From contig RIAY01000004.1 in assembly GCA_003833075.1 (NCBI GenBank), positions 124,001-188,000 of the forward strand: DNA of 64,000 bases. Reading direction: 5' to 3'. Shown one piece after another: positions 43,532 through 53,040 of this stretch. A model generated the notes under the pieces. It saw nothing but the letters and a program-made list of their open reading frames with translations, ran no database searches and had not been told where the DNA came from. The DNA is from Muribaculaceae bacterium Isolate-036 (Harlan). GTDB lineage: Bacteria; Bacteroidota; Bacteroidia; Bacteroidales; Muribaculaceae. The translations under genes and the position numbers were made by a program. Every line of letters begins with the position of its first letter. The stretch's first letter is position 1.

Positions 43532-44584
43532 TTATAAGAATCTGGTGAGATGGGTGGCGTAAATCATCAGAATTACGGTTGCCACGATTATGAGAGTCTC
43601 GAATATCGCCGCCACTATGACAGTGGTTTTTGAAGCTTTGCGGTAATTGAAAAGCACCGAGCCTGCCGTCCATGCCAATGCGACTCCGGGGATGATGAAA
43701 CACAACGAGAAAGCCATGCATGCCGAACTGCATACGATAGGAACCAATGTTGATGTGCAATGGTCGAGATCCCAGTCCAAAGCATTTATCAGTATGTCAT
43801 TACCGAATCCGTAACTCGCTATGAACGCGACGAGGAAAAACGCGAAGAAACCTGTTGCCACAAGTGTCGCGGCAACCCCGATGAGTCCGATGAGTCCCAT
43901 CAGAAATTTGCCTAATACCTTAAACGCGTTTTCAACAAACGTGACTGAAGAATTGTCGGCTTCATGACCCAGGGGAGGAGTGGATGAGAGAACCTCCTGT
44001 CCGATGTTGTCTATAGTCACGGGGTTTCCCTGCGACTCAAGGATTCGTCGAGGATTGTTGGCGGGCGGAATTATCATCCATGCGATAAGGTAGAGAAGCA
44101 CAAGCGGCCAGACATACGTAGCGATGCATAGTGCCGCATACAGCAGACGCATTATGTTGGCGTCCCATCCGAGATAGGTGGAGAGCCCTCCGAACACACC
44201 GCCGATCACTTTGTTGTTGAGGTTTCGGTAGAGTCTCTTCCTGGAAGGCTTTACAACTGAGTTTTCTGCATTGGTTTCATCTGTGTCCCTGCTGTAAGGC
44301 GGTGGAGGGGTGATTCCGTCGTTCATGTCTCCTATGTCAGCCGGTTTGCCCATGATTTCGATGACGCTGTTCACGTCAGCGAATGTTATGGCATTTGCGC
44401 CCGCTGAGATGCGCTCGTCAAAAAGTTCTGAAATCCGGCTTTCTATGTCTGTGACGATCTCGTCGCCCTCCGTTCCGCAGAAAGCGGCGCGGAGTTGTGT
44501 AAGATAATTGCTCAGAAGTTCGTAGGCGTCTTCGTCAATGTAGAATACTTTGCCGTTTATGTTGACAGGAAATGTTTTCTTCAT
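43532..44584 (-). CDS. PspC-domain membrane protein
   Basis: 350 aa. A soluble N-terminal region (about 1-110), a PspC domain (about 115-175; RLYRNLNNKVIGGVFGGLSTYLGWD and the helix after it), and several C-terminal helices (about 225-345). PspC proteins are linked to envelope-stress responses. It is 13 bp downstream of a PadR-type regulator gene and should be controlled by it, an arrangement common in Bacteroidetes. Confidence 0.88.
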   Translation of the reverse strand: MKKTFPVNINGKVFYIDEDAYELLSNYLTQLRAAFCGTEGDEIVTDIESRISELFDERISAGANAITFADVNSVIEIMGKPADIGDMNDGITPPPPYSRDTDETNAENSVVKPSRKRLYRNLNNKVIGGVFGGLSTYLGWDANIMRLLYAALCIATYVWPLVLLYLIAWMIIPPANNPRRILESQGNPVTIDNIGQEVLSSTPPLGHEADNSSVTFVENAFKVLGKFLMGLIGLIGVAATLVATGFFAFFLVAFIASYGFGNDILINALDWDLDHCTSTLVPIVCSSACMAFSLCFIIPGVALAWTAGSVLFNYRKASKTTVIVAAIFETLIIVATVILMIYATHLTRFL

Positions 44585-44597
44585 GATCTGAGGGTTT

Positions 44598-45056
44598 TTA
44601 AATATTACGGGTTGAGTCTGTTGTTGAGTCTGATGTTGAAATTGAGTCTGTAGGCGGATTTGTATCTGTTGTGGCTGAGCCTGGACCTGTTTCCGGGTCG
44701 GGATCTGTTGTCAGGTCAGCGTCGGAGCCGTAAATCAAGTGGTTCACGGATTTTGAAATATCCTTCCACGACTGGTGCAGCTCGTTTAGAAAATGGATGC
44801 CCATCGGAGTGATGGAATAGTATTTGCGCGGGGGACCTGATGGAGATTCCTCCCAGCGGTAGTTCAGCAGACCATCGTTTTTCAGCCTGGTCATCAGCGG
44901 ATACAAGGTGCCTTCCACCACTATCAGGTGAGCCTCTTTCATGCGGGAGATAATCTCGGAAACGTAAGCGTCGTTGCGGCTAAGCAACAGCAGCACGCAG
45001 AATTCGAGCATCCCTTTCCGCATCTGGGATTTCATGTTGTCAATGTTTGTTGCCAT
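44598..45056 (-). CDS. PadR-family transcriptional regulator
   Basis: 152 aa. The winged-helix PadR domain spans about 10-105 (GMLEFCVLLLLSRNDAYVSEIISRMKE, VEGTLYPLMTRLKNDGLLNYRWEES, GPPRKYYSITPMG). The last 40 residues are an unusual acidic, Thr/Ser/Pro-rich tail (DPDPETGPGSATTDTNPPTD...) that may be a disordered extension. It probably represses its own operon with the PspC gene; an inverted repeat sits in its promoter (45143-45171). Confidence 0.9.
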   Translation of the reverse strand: MATNIDNMKSQMRKGMLEFCVLLLLSRNDAYVSEIISRMKEAHLIVVEGTLYPLMTRLKNDGLLNYRWEESPSGPPRKYYSITPMGIHFLNELHQSWKDISKSVNHLIYGSDADLTTDPDPETGPGSATTDTNPPTDSISTSDSTTDSTRNI

Positions 45057-45126
45057 ATGTTGTGACGTTGAATGTGAGTCGAGTTGTCTGAGTTATGATG
45101 TCAGAGGCATGAGAGGTTTGACACTG

Positions 45127-45171
45127 CAAAGGTATATGTTTTTATAGTACCATGCAATACAAAGTACTATA
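45127..45171 (-). promoter_or_regulatory. padR-pspC promoter with dyad operator
   Basis: Minus strand TTG (45155-45157), 20-bp spacer, TACCTTTG (45127-45134). TATAGTAC (45143-45150) and GTACTATA (45164-45171) form an inverted repeat spanning the -33 region, a likely PadR operator. Confidence 0.65.
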
Positions 45172-45194
45172 GATTAACATATATTAACAAATAA

Positions 45195-45230
45195 ACTCTG
45201 CCGGATACCTATGCGGTTTTCCGGCAGAGT
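45195..45230 (-). terminator. Terminator of the truncated surface-protein gene
   Basis: Ten-bp stem ACTCTGCCGG/CCGGCAGAGT followed on the minus strand by TTTATTTG. It serves the gene tail ending at 45274. Confidence 0.65.
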
Positions 45231-45273
45231 CATTATCAGTTATTTTCTGAATGTTGAGAGTATCGGTTTTGGA

Positions 45274-45463
45274 TCAGCGGTTTACAAACTTCTTGCCATT
45301 TTTGATCACAATTCCTTTGTAAGAGCTGTCAACTTTCACCCCGAATACGTTGTAGAGTGGAGCGTTGTCATCAGTTGTGGCATTACCGATTTCTTCAACA
45401 CCTGCTCCCGAATTGTCAGAGTATGTAAGCACGCGTATGCCATGTATGTAGGGATATTCAGTT
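45274..45463 (-). pseudogene. 3' remnant of a T9SS-tailed surface-protein gene
   Basis: About 63 codons remain: a linker with YSDNSGAGVEEIGNATTDD followed by the tail LYNVFGVKVDSSYKGIVIKNG and KKFVNR-stop. The style matches the C-terminal sorting tails of secreted Bacteroidales proteins such as the one at 1471-3960. The 5' part is missing at about 45463-45477, where transposon-derived sequence begins, so an insertion or deletion removed the gene body. The terminator is retained. Confidence 0.65.
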
Positions 45464-45636
45464 AATGGCGTGATTTTTCAAGCAGAAAATGGAGCGTGGT
45501 CGCCCTATGGCGGTGCTGTTTTGATTATGAGGGCAAATTTTCAATTCTCGGCGCATAAAATATGACATTTCGGACAGATAGGGATACACTGATTCGCCTC
45601 CGATATGTTTCGGAGGTGAGGTGACAGTATGATTTT

Positions 45637-46953
45637 TCACGCTCGCTGTTTCTTCTTTTCTTCGATGGCGAGTTGTCGGGCGGCAAGCGTTGCGGCATTT
45701 GCCATGTGGATGCCGAAAAAGAGCAGCAGCGTCTCGCTGCGGGAGTTGCGTACAGCAATCCGGCTGACACCGTAGTGCTGTTTCTGGTTTCCGAAGCTGC
45801 CCTCCATGGCGGTAGAGCGCAGTGTCCCGATTATTCGTCGGGCTGTGCTTATGCCGGTGTTTTCATCCTTTGGCTTCGGGCCTTTGCGGACAAAACAGGT
45901 CGTCATGCCGTTTTCGGTACAGTACCGCCGGTTGTCGTTGTTGGCATAGATGGTGTCAGCTCCGACTTTGGCGACTTTGACTACGGTCAGTTCCTGTTGA
46001 TATTCAATACACTCCTGTAATCTCACGCCCTCGTTGAAGGCTTCGAAGGAATGATGCTCGATGAATGATATTCCATCAATCTGGATGTTGTTGACCTTGG
46101 CTCCGAACTCCACTCGCTTGTTCTCCTTGCCTCTGACGATGGGCCGGATGTACGGACGGTCTATGCTGACGATGCGTTTCTTCACCTCCTTTTTCTGAGC
46201 AAGTGCTCTCTGCTGGCGATACACCTCTTTAAGAGCGAAGAGACGCTTGCTTTGCTCGGCGGTGAGCGCGATGTCAACGGTGTGTATCTTGCAGATTCTG
46301 TTCCATTGCCCTATCTGTTTGGAAAGCAGGCAGAGCAATCGACGGCGGAGTTTGACAGTGGCCGCCCTGCTGTGTTTGCGATGCTTGGCATAGGTGAGTC
46401 TGTCGCGGTCAATATCATGATACTTGTTACGCGGCAAGCGTTCCTTCAGCGCCTTACAGGTCTTTGTCATAAGTGGTTGAATCCACTCGCAGCATTCCCA
46501 CAACAGCTTTACATCTGTCGGGAATCGCAGATGGCTCTCGTAGCAGGTGGCGTCGGTCAGACACAAATCCTTGTCTTTCAGTGAACCGCCCCATTTGCCA
46601 TACAGGATTTTCTGTAGTTCTCTGATGTCCAGAACTCCGGCTATGCGCTGACGGATAGCACTGACTATCTTGCCGTTCTTTATGGGTTGGGTCGGATCTA
46701 TGAGCACCCCGCAGAACATCTGCATGTGTATACTGCCGTTGAGCAACTCAATCAGGCCGTCATCCGACTGTCTGGTATATGGCTTGAGGAACATCAGCGC
46801 CACCTCCCCCTCAGGCGGGAACATCGGCGTGTTGCCCTGTGGATGCGTTTTGGGAAAATGCGAACGGATTTTCTATGCCAGTTCTTTCAATGGCAATTGC
46901 GCATGGATGCGTCCGAGCTCGCTTACGGCAAAACTCTCGCGATATTTTTACAT
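45637..46953 (-). pseudogene. DDE transposase of an IS4/IS5/IS1182-like element, interrupted by two stops
   Basis: A 395-codon frame (45637-46824) carries the catalytic regions: LTDATCYESH (first Asp), GADTIYANNDNRRY (second Asp) and MEGSFGNQKQHYGVSR (Glu). In the same frame upstream, coding sequence continues (VSELGRIHAQLPLKELA and KIRSHFPKTHPQ) to an ATG at 46951-46953. It is broken by TAA at 46948-46950 (codon 2) and TAG at 46873-46875. Both look like single-base nonsense changes (for example GAG or AAG to TAG). Clear terminal inverted repeats were not found, so element borders and exact IS family are unresolved. Confidence 0.7.
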
Positions 46954-47126
46954 AAAATCGAACTCGGTAAACGGCAACGTGGCCGTAATCTCAGATATTT
47001 TTCGTAACTTCACGTAGAAAATTTTTAAGAATTACCCCCGAATAAGCCCGTGATGGGTACAACCATCCGCGATAGCGTATTTAAGCTTGTCTGTAAAGTT
47101 CCTAACTTTGCCATAAAATTTGAATT

Positions 47127-47693
47127 ATGGATAAAGTAGAACGTTACAGGCAGGTTTTTCTATCGTTTAAGGAGCTATGCTCCACAGGGCGGCAGCCGTC
47201 TTCGTTTAGTGCCTATTGCAAAGCCAATAGTGTAGATCAGTGTCAGATGCGGCAAACTCTCAAGAATGAGTTTCAGAATATAAAGACTTTGCCCGGATAC
47301 CGAAGCATCAGTCATATCTGTTCGGTTATCTATGAGGATTTTAAACAGAAATGTGCAGATGGCAGACAGCCGGGCACGTTTGCTGATTTTTATAGAAGTC
47401 ATGGCATTACATGGGAGCAGATGCACGGCTATCTTAAGCGGAATAAACTTAAGGTGGTAGGTTTGCCGGGATATGTAATGCTTACCGGCGGCTCCCGTTC
47501 GCGATGTCAGGAGATACCCTTTGAGGATGTGATCTTCGAGGAGGCGGGTTTTCTCCCGGCAGACACGGGCAATGTGATAACAGTAAAGGTCGACGGTCAT
47601 GTGGCGGTCAGGTTTCCGGCTGATACTGATGTTGCTGTCATTGCAAAGTTCGTCAGAAAGATGGAAAAGGAGGTCGGTCATGTGGGGTCTTGA
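47127..47693 (+). CDS. tnpA: IS66 accessory protein TnpA-like
   Basis: 188 aa, longer than classical IS66 TnpA. It has two similar N-terminal segments (about 1-55 and 70-115; SFSAYCKAN and TFADFYRSHGITWEQM) and a C-terminal part with VKVDGHVAVRFPADTDVAVIAKFVRKM that matches the end of Bacteroidetes IS66 orfA products. Required with TnpB for transposition in studied IS66 elements. Overlaps tnpB by 14 bp. Confidence 0.8.
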   Translation: MDKVERYRQVFLSFKELCSTGRQPSSFSAYCKANSVDQCQMRQTLKNEFQNIKTLPGYRSISHICSVIYEDFKQKCADGRQPGTFADFYRSHGITWEQMHGYLKRNKLKVVGLPGYVMLTGGSRSRCQEIPFEDVIFEEAGFLPADTGNVITVKVDGHVAVRFPADTDVAVIAKFVRKMEKEVGHVGS

Positions 47694-48036
47694 GCAGGGA
47701 TTACGGCTATGGGTATGCCAGCGGTCGGTGTCGATGCGTTACGGCATACGCGGCCTGACCCAGATGGTGTGGTCGTGGAAGGGGCACTCTCCGGCATCGG
47801 GCGATGTGTATGTGTTTTTCTCAAAGGACCGCAAGACCATGAAGGCCCTCAAATGGGATGGCGACGGATTTTTGATGTACACAAAAAGACTGTCGCAGGG
47901 TCGATTCCGCGAAGTGCTGAAAAAGGGCGATGACGGCGTGCGCAGGCTCCAATTGGACGATTTCTATATGCTGATGAGGGGGCTCACGCCTGTGAAGGTG
48001 ACGGTCGAGAATCGCTTCAGAATGGCCGTAAAATAA
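47680..48036 (+). CDS. tnpB: IS66 accessory protein TnpB
   Basis: 118 aa from ATG 47680, inside the end of tnpA. The IS66 Orf2 pattern is clear: MRYGIRGLTQMV, GDVYVFFSKDRKTMKALKWDGDGFLMYTKRL and a C-terminal LQLDDFYMLMRG. Intact. The longer frame from 47599 has no domain support. Confidence 0.9.
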   Translation: MWGLEQGLRLWVCQRSVSMRYGIRGLTQMVWSWKGHSPASGDVYVFFSKDRKTMKALKWDGDGFLMYTKRLSQGRFREVLKKGDDGVRRLQLDDFYMLMRGLTPVKVTVENRFRMAVK

Positions 48037-48114
48037 GGCTTAATAATTTGTTAATCAAATAAATAAATGGTGTAGAAAGTTGCAAATGTCAGATATTTTT
48101 TGTAACTTTACACC

Positions 48115-49716
48115 ATGAAAAAGAACGAGTTGATAGAGTTTCTGCAACGTCAGATCGAGTTCCTTCAAGGGCGGCTCGACGAGGCGTTGGCCTCTGTCAA
48201 CTCGCTTACTTTATCCAATGAAAAGCTGCAGTCGACCAACGAGAAGCTTGTGACGACTGTAGATGAACTGCGCAAGCAAATGGCCTCAATGGAGGAGGCT
48301 ATGAAAGGCAAAAGTGCGGAACTGAGCAAAGAGAAAGCCGCGCGTCAGGCCGTGCAGCGTCTGCAAGGCTCGCCGTCGGAGCGTCAGGCGAAGCCGGTGT
48401 CGACTCCTGCCACATCCGGAACTCGGCAGCAGAAACTAGAGAAGAAACGTACCAACAACGGCGCCAAAAGGAAGACGCATCCGGAGTGTGAGGTGGAGAC
48501 CATTATAGTGGAGCCTGACAGTCCGGACTTCAATCCAGAGGCGGCGACGTTTATCGGCGAGTGCGATGTCGTGCGCTACGTCATGGAGCCGATGCGCTTC
48601 AAGAAAATTATCTACAAGGTCAGAAAATATGTTCAGGACGAGAAGATATACAAAGGCTCCGCCCCCGCCGCGCCGCTGCTCAACTCGCAGTACACTTCTT
48701 CCTTTATAGCCGGACTCACCGAGTTACGCTATCTCCACTGCATGCCTCTTGAAAACGCAGTCGAATACTTCCGCGCCCACGGCTTCGACCTTGACAAAGG
48801 CACTGCACAAAAACTGGTCAGCAAGGTAAAGATACATCTGGAAAATCTATACAAGGCGCTGGGTCAGGCAATAGTCGCGGACAATTATATCTGCGGCGAC
48901 GAGACCTATCAGAAAGTGCGGCTGCAGGTGGCGACACCTTCGGGCAGGAAGATCAAAAAGGGCTACATCTGGGTGTTCGTCGGAATGACAACCGGGCTTG
49001 TGTACTTCTTCTATGACGACGGTTCCCGCTCGGCCGAAGTCTTCGAGCAGCACATCAGAGGCTTCAGCGGAGCCTTCCAGTGCGACTATTACTCGGGATA
49101 CCGGCATATCGGAATCGGCGGGATGAGCGGGATAAAGAGGTTGCCATGCCTGCAGCACATCAAGCGGAAGTTCCTCGACCTGAAAGACAATCCAAAGGCG
49201 CAGGAAATAGCAAAACTCTTCGGACTCCTTTACCACTTCTAACATCAGCACCGCATAGGCAAAGACGGATGGACGGCAGAAAAGCACCTTGAGTGGCGAC
49301 AGCGATACTCCAAGGTGATGCTCGAGAAAATCCGCATGAGACTGACAGCAGTCAAAGACCGCATCGGCGTTCCACCGGATGACCCGTTGCTTGTAGCTAC
49401 CGAACATGCGCTCAAACAATGGAACGAGATACCGCGCATCTTCGCCTCGCCAACCTACAGACTCGACAACAACGAGGTCGAGCGCATCAACCGCTACATA
49501 TCCCTGACCCGTCGCCGACTTACAATCGGCTCCCACTCCGGAGCCGAAGACGCCGCCCTGTACCACTCTCTTGCGATCACCTGCCACCGCTGCGGAGTCA
49601 ACGTCTTCGACTACTTCTGCGACATCATCGACCGCTGCACCACATGGCCACCAAACACCCCCATTGAAAAATACCGCGACCTGCTTCCCGACCGCTGGAA
49701 ACTCTCACAAAAATAG
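48115..49716 (+). pseudogene. tnpC: IS66 transposase TnpC, interrupted by an in-frame TAA
   Basis: 534 codons in one frame, with TAA at 49240-49242 (codon 376). The N-terminal leucine-zipper coiled coil (about 1-85) is followed by the DDE domain: first Asp in ICGDETYQKV, second Asp in FQCDYYSGYRHIG. The catalytic Glu (NNEVERINRY, about codon 453) and the IS66 C-terminal domain come after the stop. At this point relatives usually have Glu (LYHxEHxHRIG), so GAA to TAA is the likely change. The truncated product lacks an active-site residue. Confidence 0.85.
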
Positions 49717-49994
49717 CCGCCCGAAACCTGGACGGCTATCTTTTTAGCACCTACCTGCTATCGCGGACGGTTGTACCCCGTGATGGGTCCATCGGGGGTT
49801 CTTTGTAAAGTTTAAAAAATATATACGACATTGGCAAATAACCAGTTAGCCATTAACCGAATATCCCTATTTAACCACAATCTTTATGCAAATTCATTCA
49901 CGCAACCACCTGTTTTTTGCGATGACAAAAAGAAATCCGACAACGCGAACTATCGAATTGCCGGATTAAAGATTGAGTATTGTAGTATTTTCTG

Positions 49995-51413
49995 CTATTG
50001 CCGGTTGATTACCTCCCAATGGCCGCCTTTGTCGGAACCCACTCTGCGGATTTCACCTGTTTGTTTCAGTTTTCTCAAGATTTTCTTGATGCCAGATTCA
50101 GACAGTTGCATCAAATCCATTAATTGGTGAATCGTAGTATTGGGATTCCCTTTTAAGATTTCGATTATTTTCTGGTCACTTTTCTGGTCACTTTTCTGGT
50201 CACCCTTCTGGTCACTGTTTGATTCGGCTTTTGGTCGGTCTGTATCGGATTTCTCTGAACCTTTGAGCTGGTCGATGTCGGTTGTGCCGCCCAGGTTGAT
50301 TGCCACAAATTTCTCGCGGGGAATGTGGACGGTAACGCCTCCCTGCTCAACCGAGAATGTGGGTGGAGTTAGACCATCGGTCTTAAAGCCGTTTACAATC
50401 TTCTCAATACCTCGACCCCATGCCTCGATGAATCCGGCACGATAAAATGCCTCTGCCATTTTGGGATTACGAGGCTGAGAGGTATGCTTGCCCATAAGTT
50501 TCTCGACGGATAAGTCATCCGGCAGCTTGCCTTCATTCCAAAGTCGGATGTGGTCACTATAAATGCTCATCTGCGTCCATGTGCCCTGATGGTCGCGGTG
50601 AACGATTGAGTTGCAGATGATTTCTCGTAATGCTTCCTCAGGAAGTTCAAGCGGCTCTATGCGCTGCAAGCCTTCGTAGTGAATAGGGCGTATCAGATAC
50701 TTCTCGTCCAGAACGCGCATAACTCTTTCCGGCATCTGTATGAGGTTGCCGTCAACAATCTCCTGACTTAACAGATCAAAATTGGTAGAACCGAAACGAC
50801 CTATCTTGAAAGCAGATGTAACGAAACGTCTTTGAGGATGCTTGCCGAAAAGCAAGATAGCGCCATTGCACGGAACGCCATCCTCCATCAGTCCAAGATT
50901 TGAGATTACCTCCTCCGGCGTAGAATTTTCAGCATCGGGCGACATTCGTTTCTCCTTGATACCTTTCTTCAAGAAGTACCGGATTGCCTCCGGATCTATA
51001 TCGTCGATTGTCGCGCCATAACAGGGCATATCCTCCCAGCTTCTGCCGAATTTCTTCATTAGAAACTACTGCAATGCCAGTCCGCGCAACTCTTGATTGG
51101 TGGCACCACTCCGCATATAAAAAGTTCCTTTATAGGAGATAGGAATGTTAGACTGCTCAATGTCAATCTCGATTATGTCTTTCCCATCACGCTCTATATG
51201 GCTGACAGAAGGGACGATACCCAACATCGTCACAATCTTGTTGGGAATATCTTCCAGCAACTGATGCAGATGCGTAACACCAATGTCAGACATATCATCG
51301 TCAATGCCAATATATATCTTTCCACCCTGCGCATTAGCGAAGCCGCACACCCACTTTAGGTATTCGTCTTTCCAAATCCGCTTATATTCAGTGTTATGAT
51401 TCTCGGTGTTCAT
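49995..51413 (-). pseudogene. AlbA_2/ATPase (COG2865, Schlafen-like) regulator split by TAG
   Basis: Two frames, 51066-51413 (AlbA_2 DNA-binding domain; EYKRIWKDEYLKWVCGFANAQGGKIYIGID) and 49995-51059 (ATPase-like domain; IICNSIVHRDHQG and a C-terminal winged helix), are in the same phase. They are separated only by TAG at 51066-51068, where relatives would continue LQQFL. A CAG to TAG change explains it. The downstream half could still be made from the ATG at 51057-51059. A four-unit 12-bp repeat encodes SDQK-type residues (50168-50215) in the linker before the winged helix. Confidence 0.8.
50168..50215 (-). repeat. 12-bp tandem repeat, four units
   Basis: TTTTCTGGTCAC (plus strand) four times, one unit with CC for TT. 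In frame (12 nt = 4 codons), encoding SDQK/GDQK repeats in a linker. Confidence 0.85.
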
Positions 51414-51453
51414 AATTCAAATTTAGGTAATGTTCGCTATAACTGTATCTATT

Positions 51454-52493
51454 TCAATACCCCATGACATTGACAAGTTCACGCTTCATGTCCTCGTCGA
51501 TCTCACGGTATCTTGCGAAAGCCTTGCTACCTACGGAATGTCCACTCAATGCACTCACAAGGTTCTGATTACATTTGCAGGTGTCATCTTCATCGTATCA
51601 CCCACACGGCATCCGATGCAGCATTGGAAAATGAATATATCTCTCTGCGTGTCAAGGTGCTTGTTGTATGAGAAATCGAAATCGGCAAGCTGCAACACTT
51701 CCTCGTCTTTAATGTAGATAGGAGTGCCGTATTTCTCATAGACTGAACTCACATACTTTACAAAAGGATTATTCATGGTGATTCCTTGGGCATGGCACCA
51801 ATGGAACAGAGCCTTGAAGCGTTTCGTAAAAGTCACCATGTAGTTGTCGCCTCTCGGTTTTGGTTTCTTTACCTTGTGCGTCTTGTGGGTAATGGAAGGG
51901 AAAGACTTGTAGATGTTAGGATATTGGTCATACAGTTCCGGCTCAGCCCGAAGAAAAGCCTCGAAAGCATAAATATCCTCTGTTGTGCAGGTGTCTAAAG
52001 AGAACTTGTAGGATTTCTTCTCTGTCAGACGCTGATACAATTCGAAACGATGCAATGCGCGCTGAAGGACACGGTAATGCCGTTCGCGTGGTTCCGACAA
52101 CTGTTTCTGCTTGAGAAACTCGTCTATAATATCATCGAATGACAGCTTCTTCGACTTTACCTCTTTCGGCGCATATTTTTCGGGATTGCGCCATCGGTCA
52201 ATTTCTTTAGCGATGAAATCTTTGGTGAGTTCTTTTATTGGGTGAGTTTCGCTCAACCCGATTAAAAATCTTTCAAGCGATATGAGTCTGTCTTCTGTAT
52301 CTCGCAGTTCTGCAATCTCCTGCTGATTGGCACGAGGTTTTATAAATGCGCCATCCTTGAATCGTGATGCAAGGACAAAAATACCGGACTTGATACGAAT
52401 TTTGTCATTCTTTGATAGGCTAAGTCTAAGCATTATTTCAGACTTGCCATTGTCGTTAACCTTTGTCGAGAGACCTCTTTGGATTGTTGCCAT
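51454..52493 (-). pseudogene. Tyrosine site-specific integrase with internal deletion and frameshift
   Basis: The N-terminal 310 codons contain the SAM-like core-binding domain and the start of the catalytic domain including the first active-site Arg (CRVGDTMKMTPANV), then stop at 51555. The C-terminal end with the nucleophile Tyr (ALSGHSVGSKAFARYREID) is present right after but in another frame and ends at 51454. The section in between, holding the catalytic Lys and HxxR, is missing. It was a CTn-type integrase, now inactive. A two-box promoter remains at 52528-52558. Confidence 0.85.
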
Positions 52494-52903
52494 GGGAGAG
52501 AAATATTAATGTTCAGGTGCTACAATACAAAGGTAATACATTTTGTCCTCCGAAGCAATTTTTTTGTCCTCCTTTTGTCCTCCTAATTGAAATCTAACGA
52601 AAATAGAATGAAACACGGTTTGTAATCCACTAAAATAAATTCGCAGTAAAACAGTCTATTATCAGTGGATTATATGTTAAATAAGATTCTAATTAAATTC
52701 TACGATATTTCAAATAGCTGCTCCCAGGCGGATCACTCGAAAACAAATCCAAATATCTGATATTTAGGCTTACTGGGATCAATTCCTGCGTAAATTGGCT
52801 GGAATCAAGGCTCTCTCAGCTTGATTTTAACTTAAATTTTACCGAACTATTGTTATAAAGAATAATAAAAAAATAAAAATGATTGGGGGTAAATGGGTGC
52901 AGG
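52494..52903. other. AT-rich gap upstream of the integrase remnant
   Basis: Holds the integrase promoter (minus strand TTG 52556-52558, 20 bp, TACCTTTG 52528-52535) and an inverted repeat TAATCCACT/AGTGGATTA (about 52622-52674). A 22-codon open stretch on the minus strand ends at 52733 (YAGIDPSKPKYQIFGFVFE-stop) and looks like a protein tail of unknown origin. No complete gene. Confidence 0.45.
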
Positions 52904-53034
52904 CTACGGGCGTTTGTTAAGTGGCTTCCGGTCGGAAGGGGAGATGCTGATGTCGAGGGTTGTCTCAACACATTTTTCTCCCGGTTTGACTGTCACGGTC
53001 TCGCCTGTGGAGTCTGTTTGCATCTCCTCTGCTG
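52904..53034 (-). pseudogene. 3' fragment of an unidentified gene
   Basis: About 43 codons read EEMQTDSTGETVTVKPGEK, then a hydrophilic tail ending PLNKRP-stop at 52904. The frame loses meaning at about 53035, where it runs into the antisense of the GH27-like fragment. Identity unknown; the composition resembles a beta-rich C-terminus of a secreted enzyme. Confidence 0.4.
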
Positions 53035-53040
53035 ATAGGG

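Larger units (their letters stand above)
47056..49777 (+). mobile_element. IS66-family insertion sequence, complete with target duplication
   Basis: 2722 bp. Terminal inverted repeats GGTACAACC(A/G)TCCGCGATAGC, 21 bp with one mismatch, at 47056-47076 and 49757-49777. The 8-bp direct repeat CCGTGATG flanks both ends (47048-47055 and 49778-49785), the usual IS66 duplication length. It carries tnpA, tnpB and tnpC in order; tnpC has an in-frame stop, so this copy is probably not autonomous. Confidence 0.92.
47034..49799. other. Terminator-like hairpin split by the IS66 insertion
   Basis: ACCCCCGA (47034-47041) and TCGGGGGT (49792-49799, followed by TCTTTG) become an 8-bp stem once IS66 and one target duplicate are removed. 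The IS therefore sits in the loop of a hairpin. Confidence 0.55.

Noticed and set aside
45057..47047. Terminal inverted repeats of the DDE transposase element
   Set aside because: Several AT-rich candidates were compared by eye, but none matched convincingly at both ends, so no element borders are given.
49831..50130. 99-codon plus-strand frame right of IS66
   Set aside because: Partly antisense to the AlbA_2/ATPase gene, no start-site support or domain.
45637..51413. Stop-codon reassignment or programmed read-through in the island
   Set aside because: Both TAA and TAG are used as normal stops in the window (for example 5759-5761 and 28546-28548), and the broken genes also show deletions; decay is simpler.
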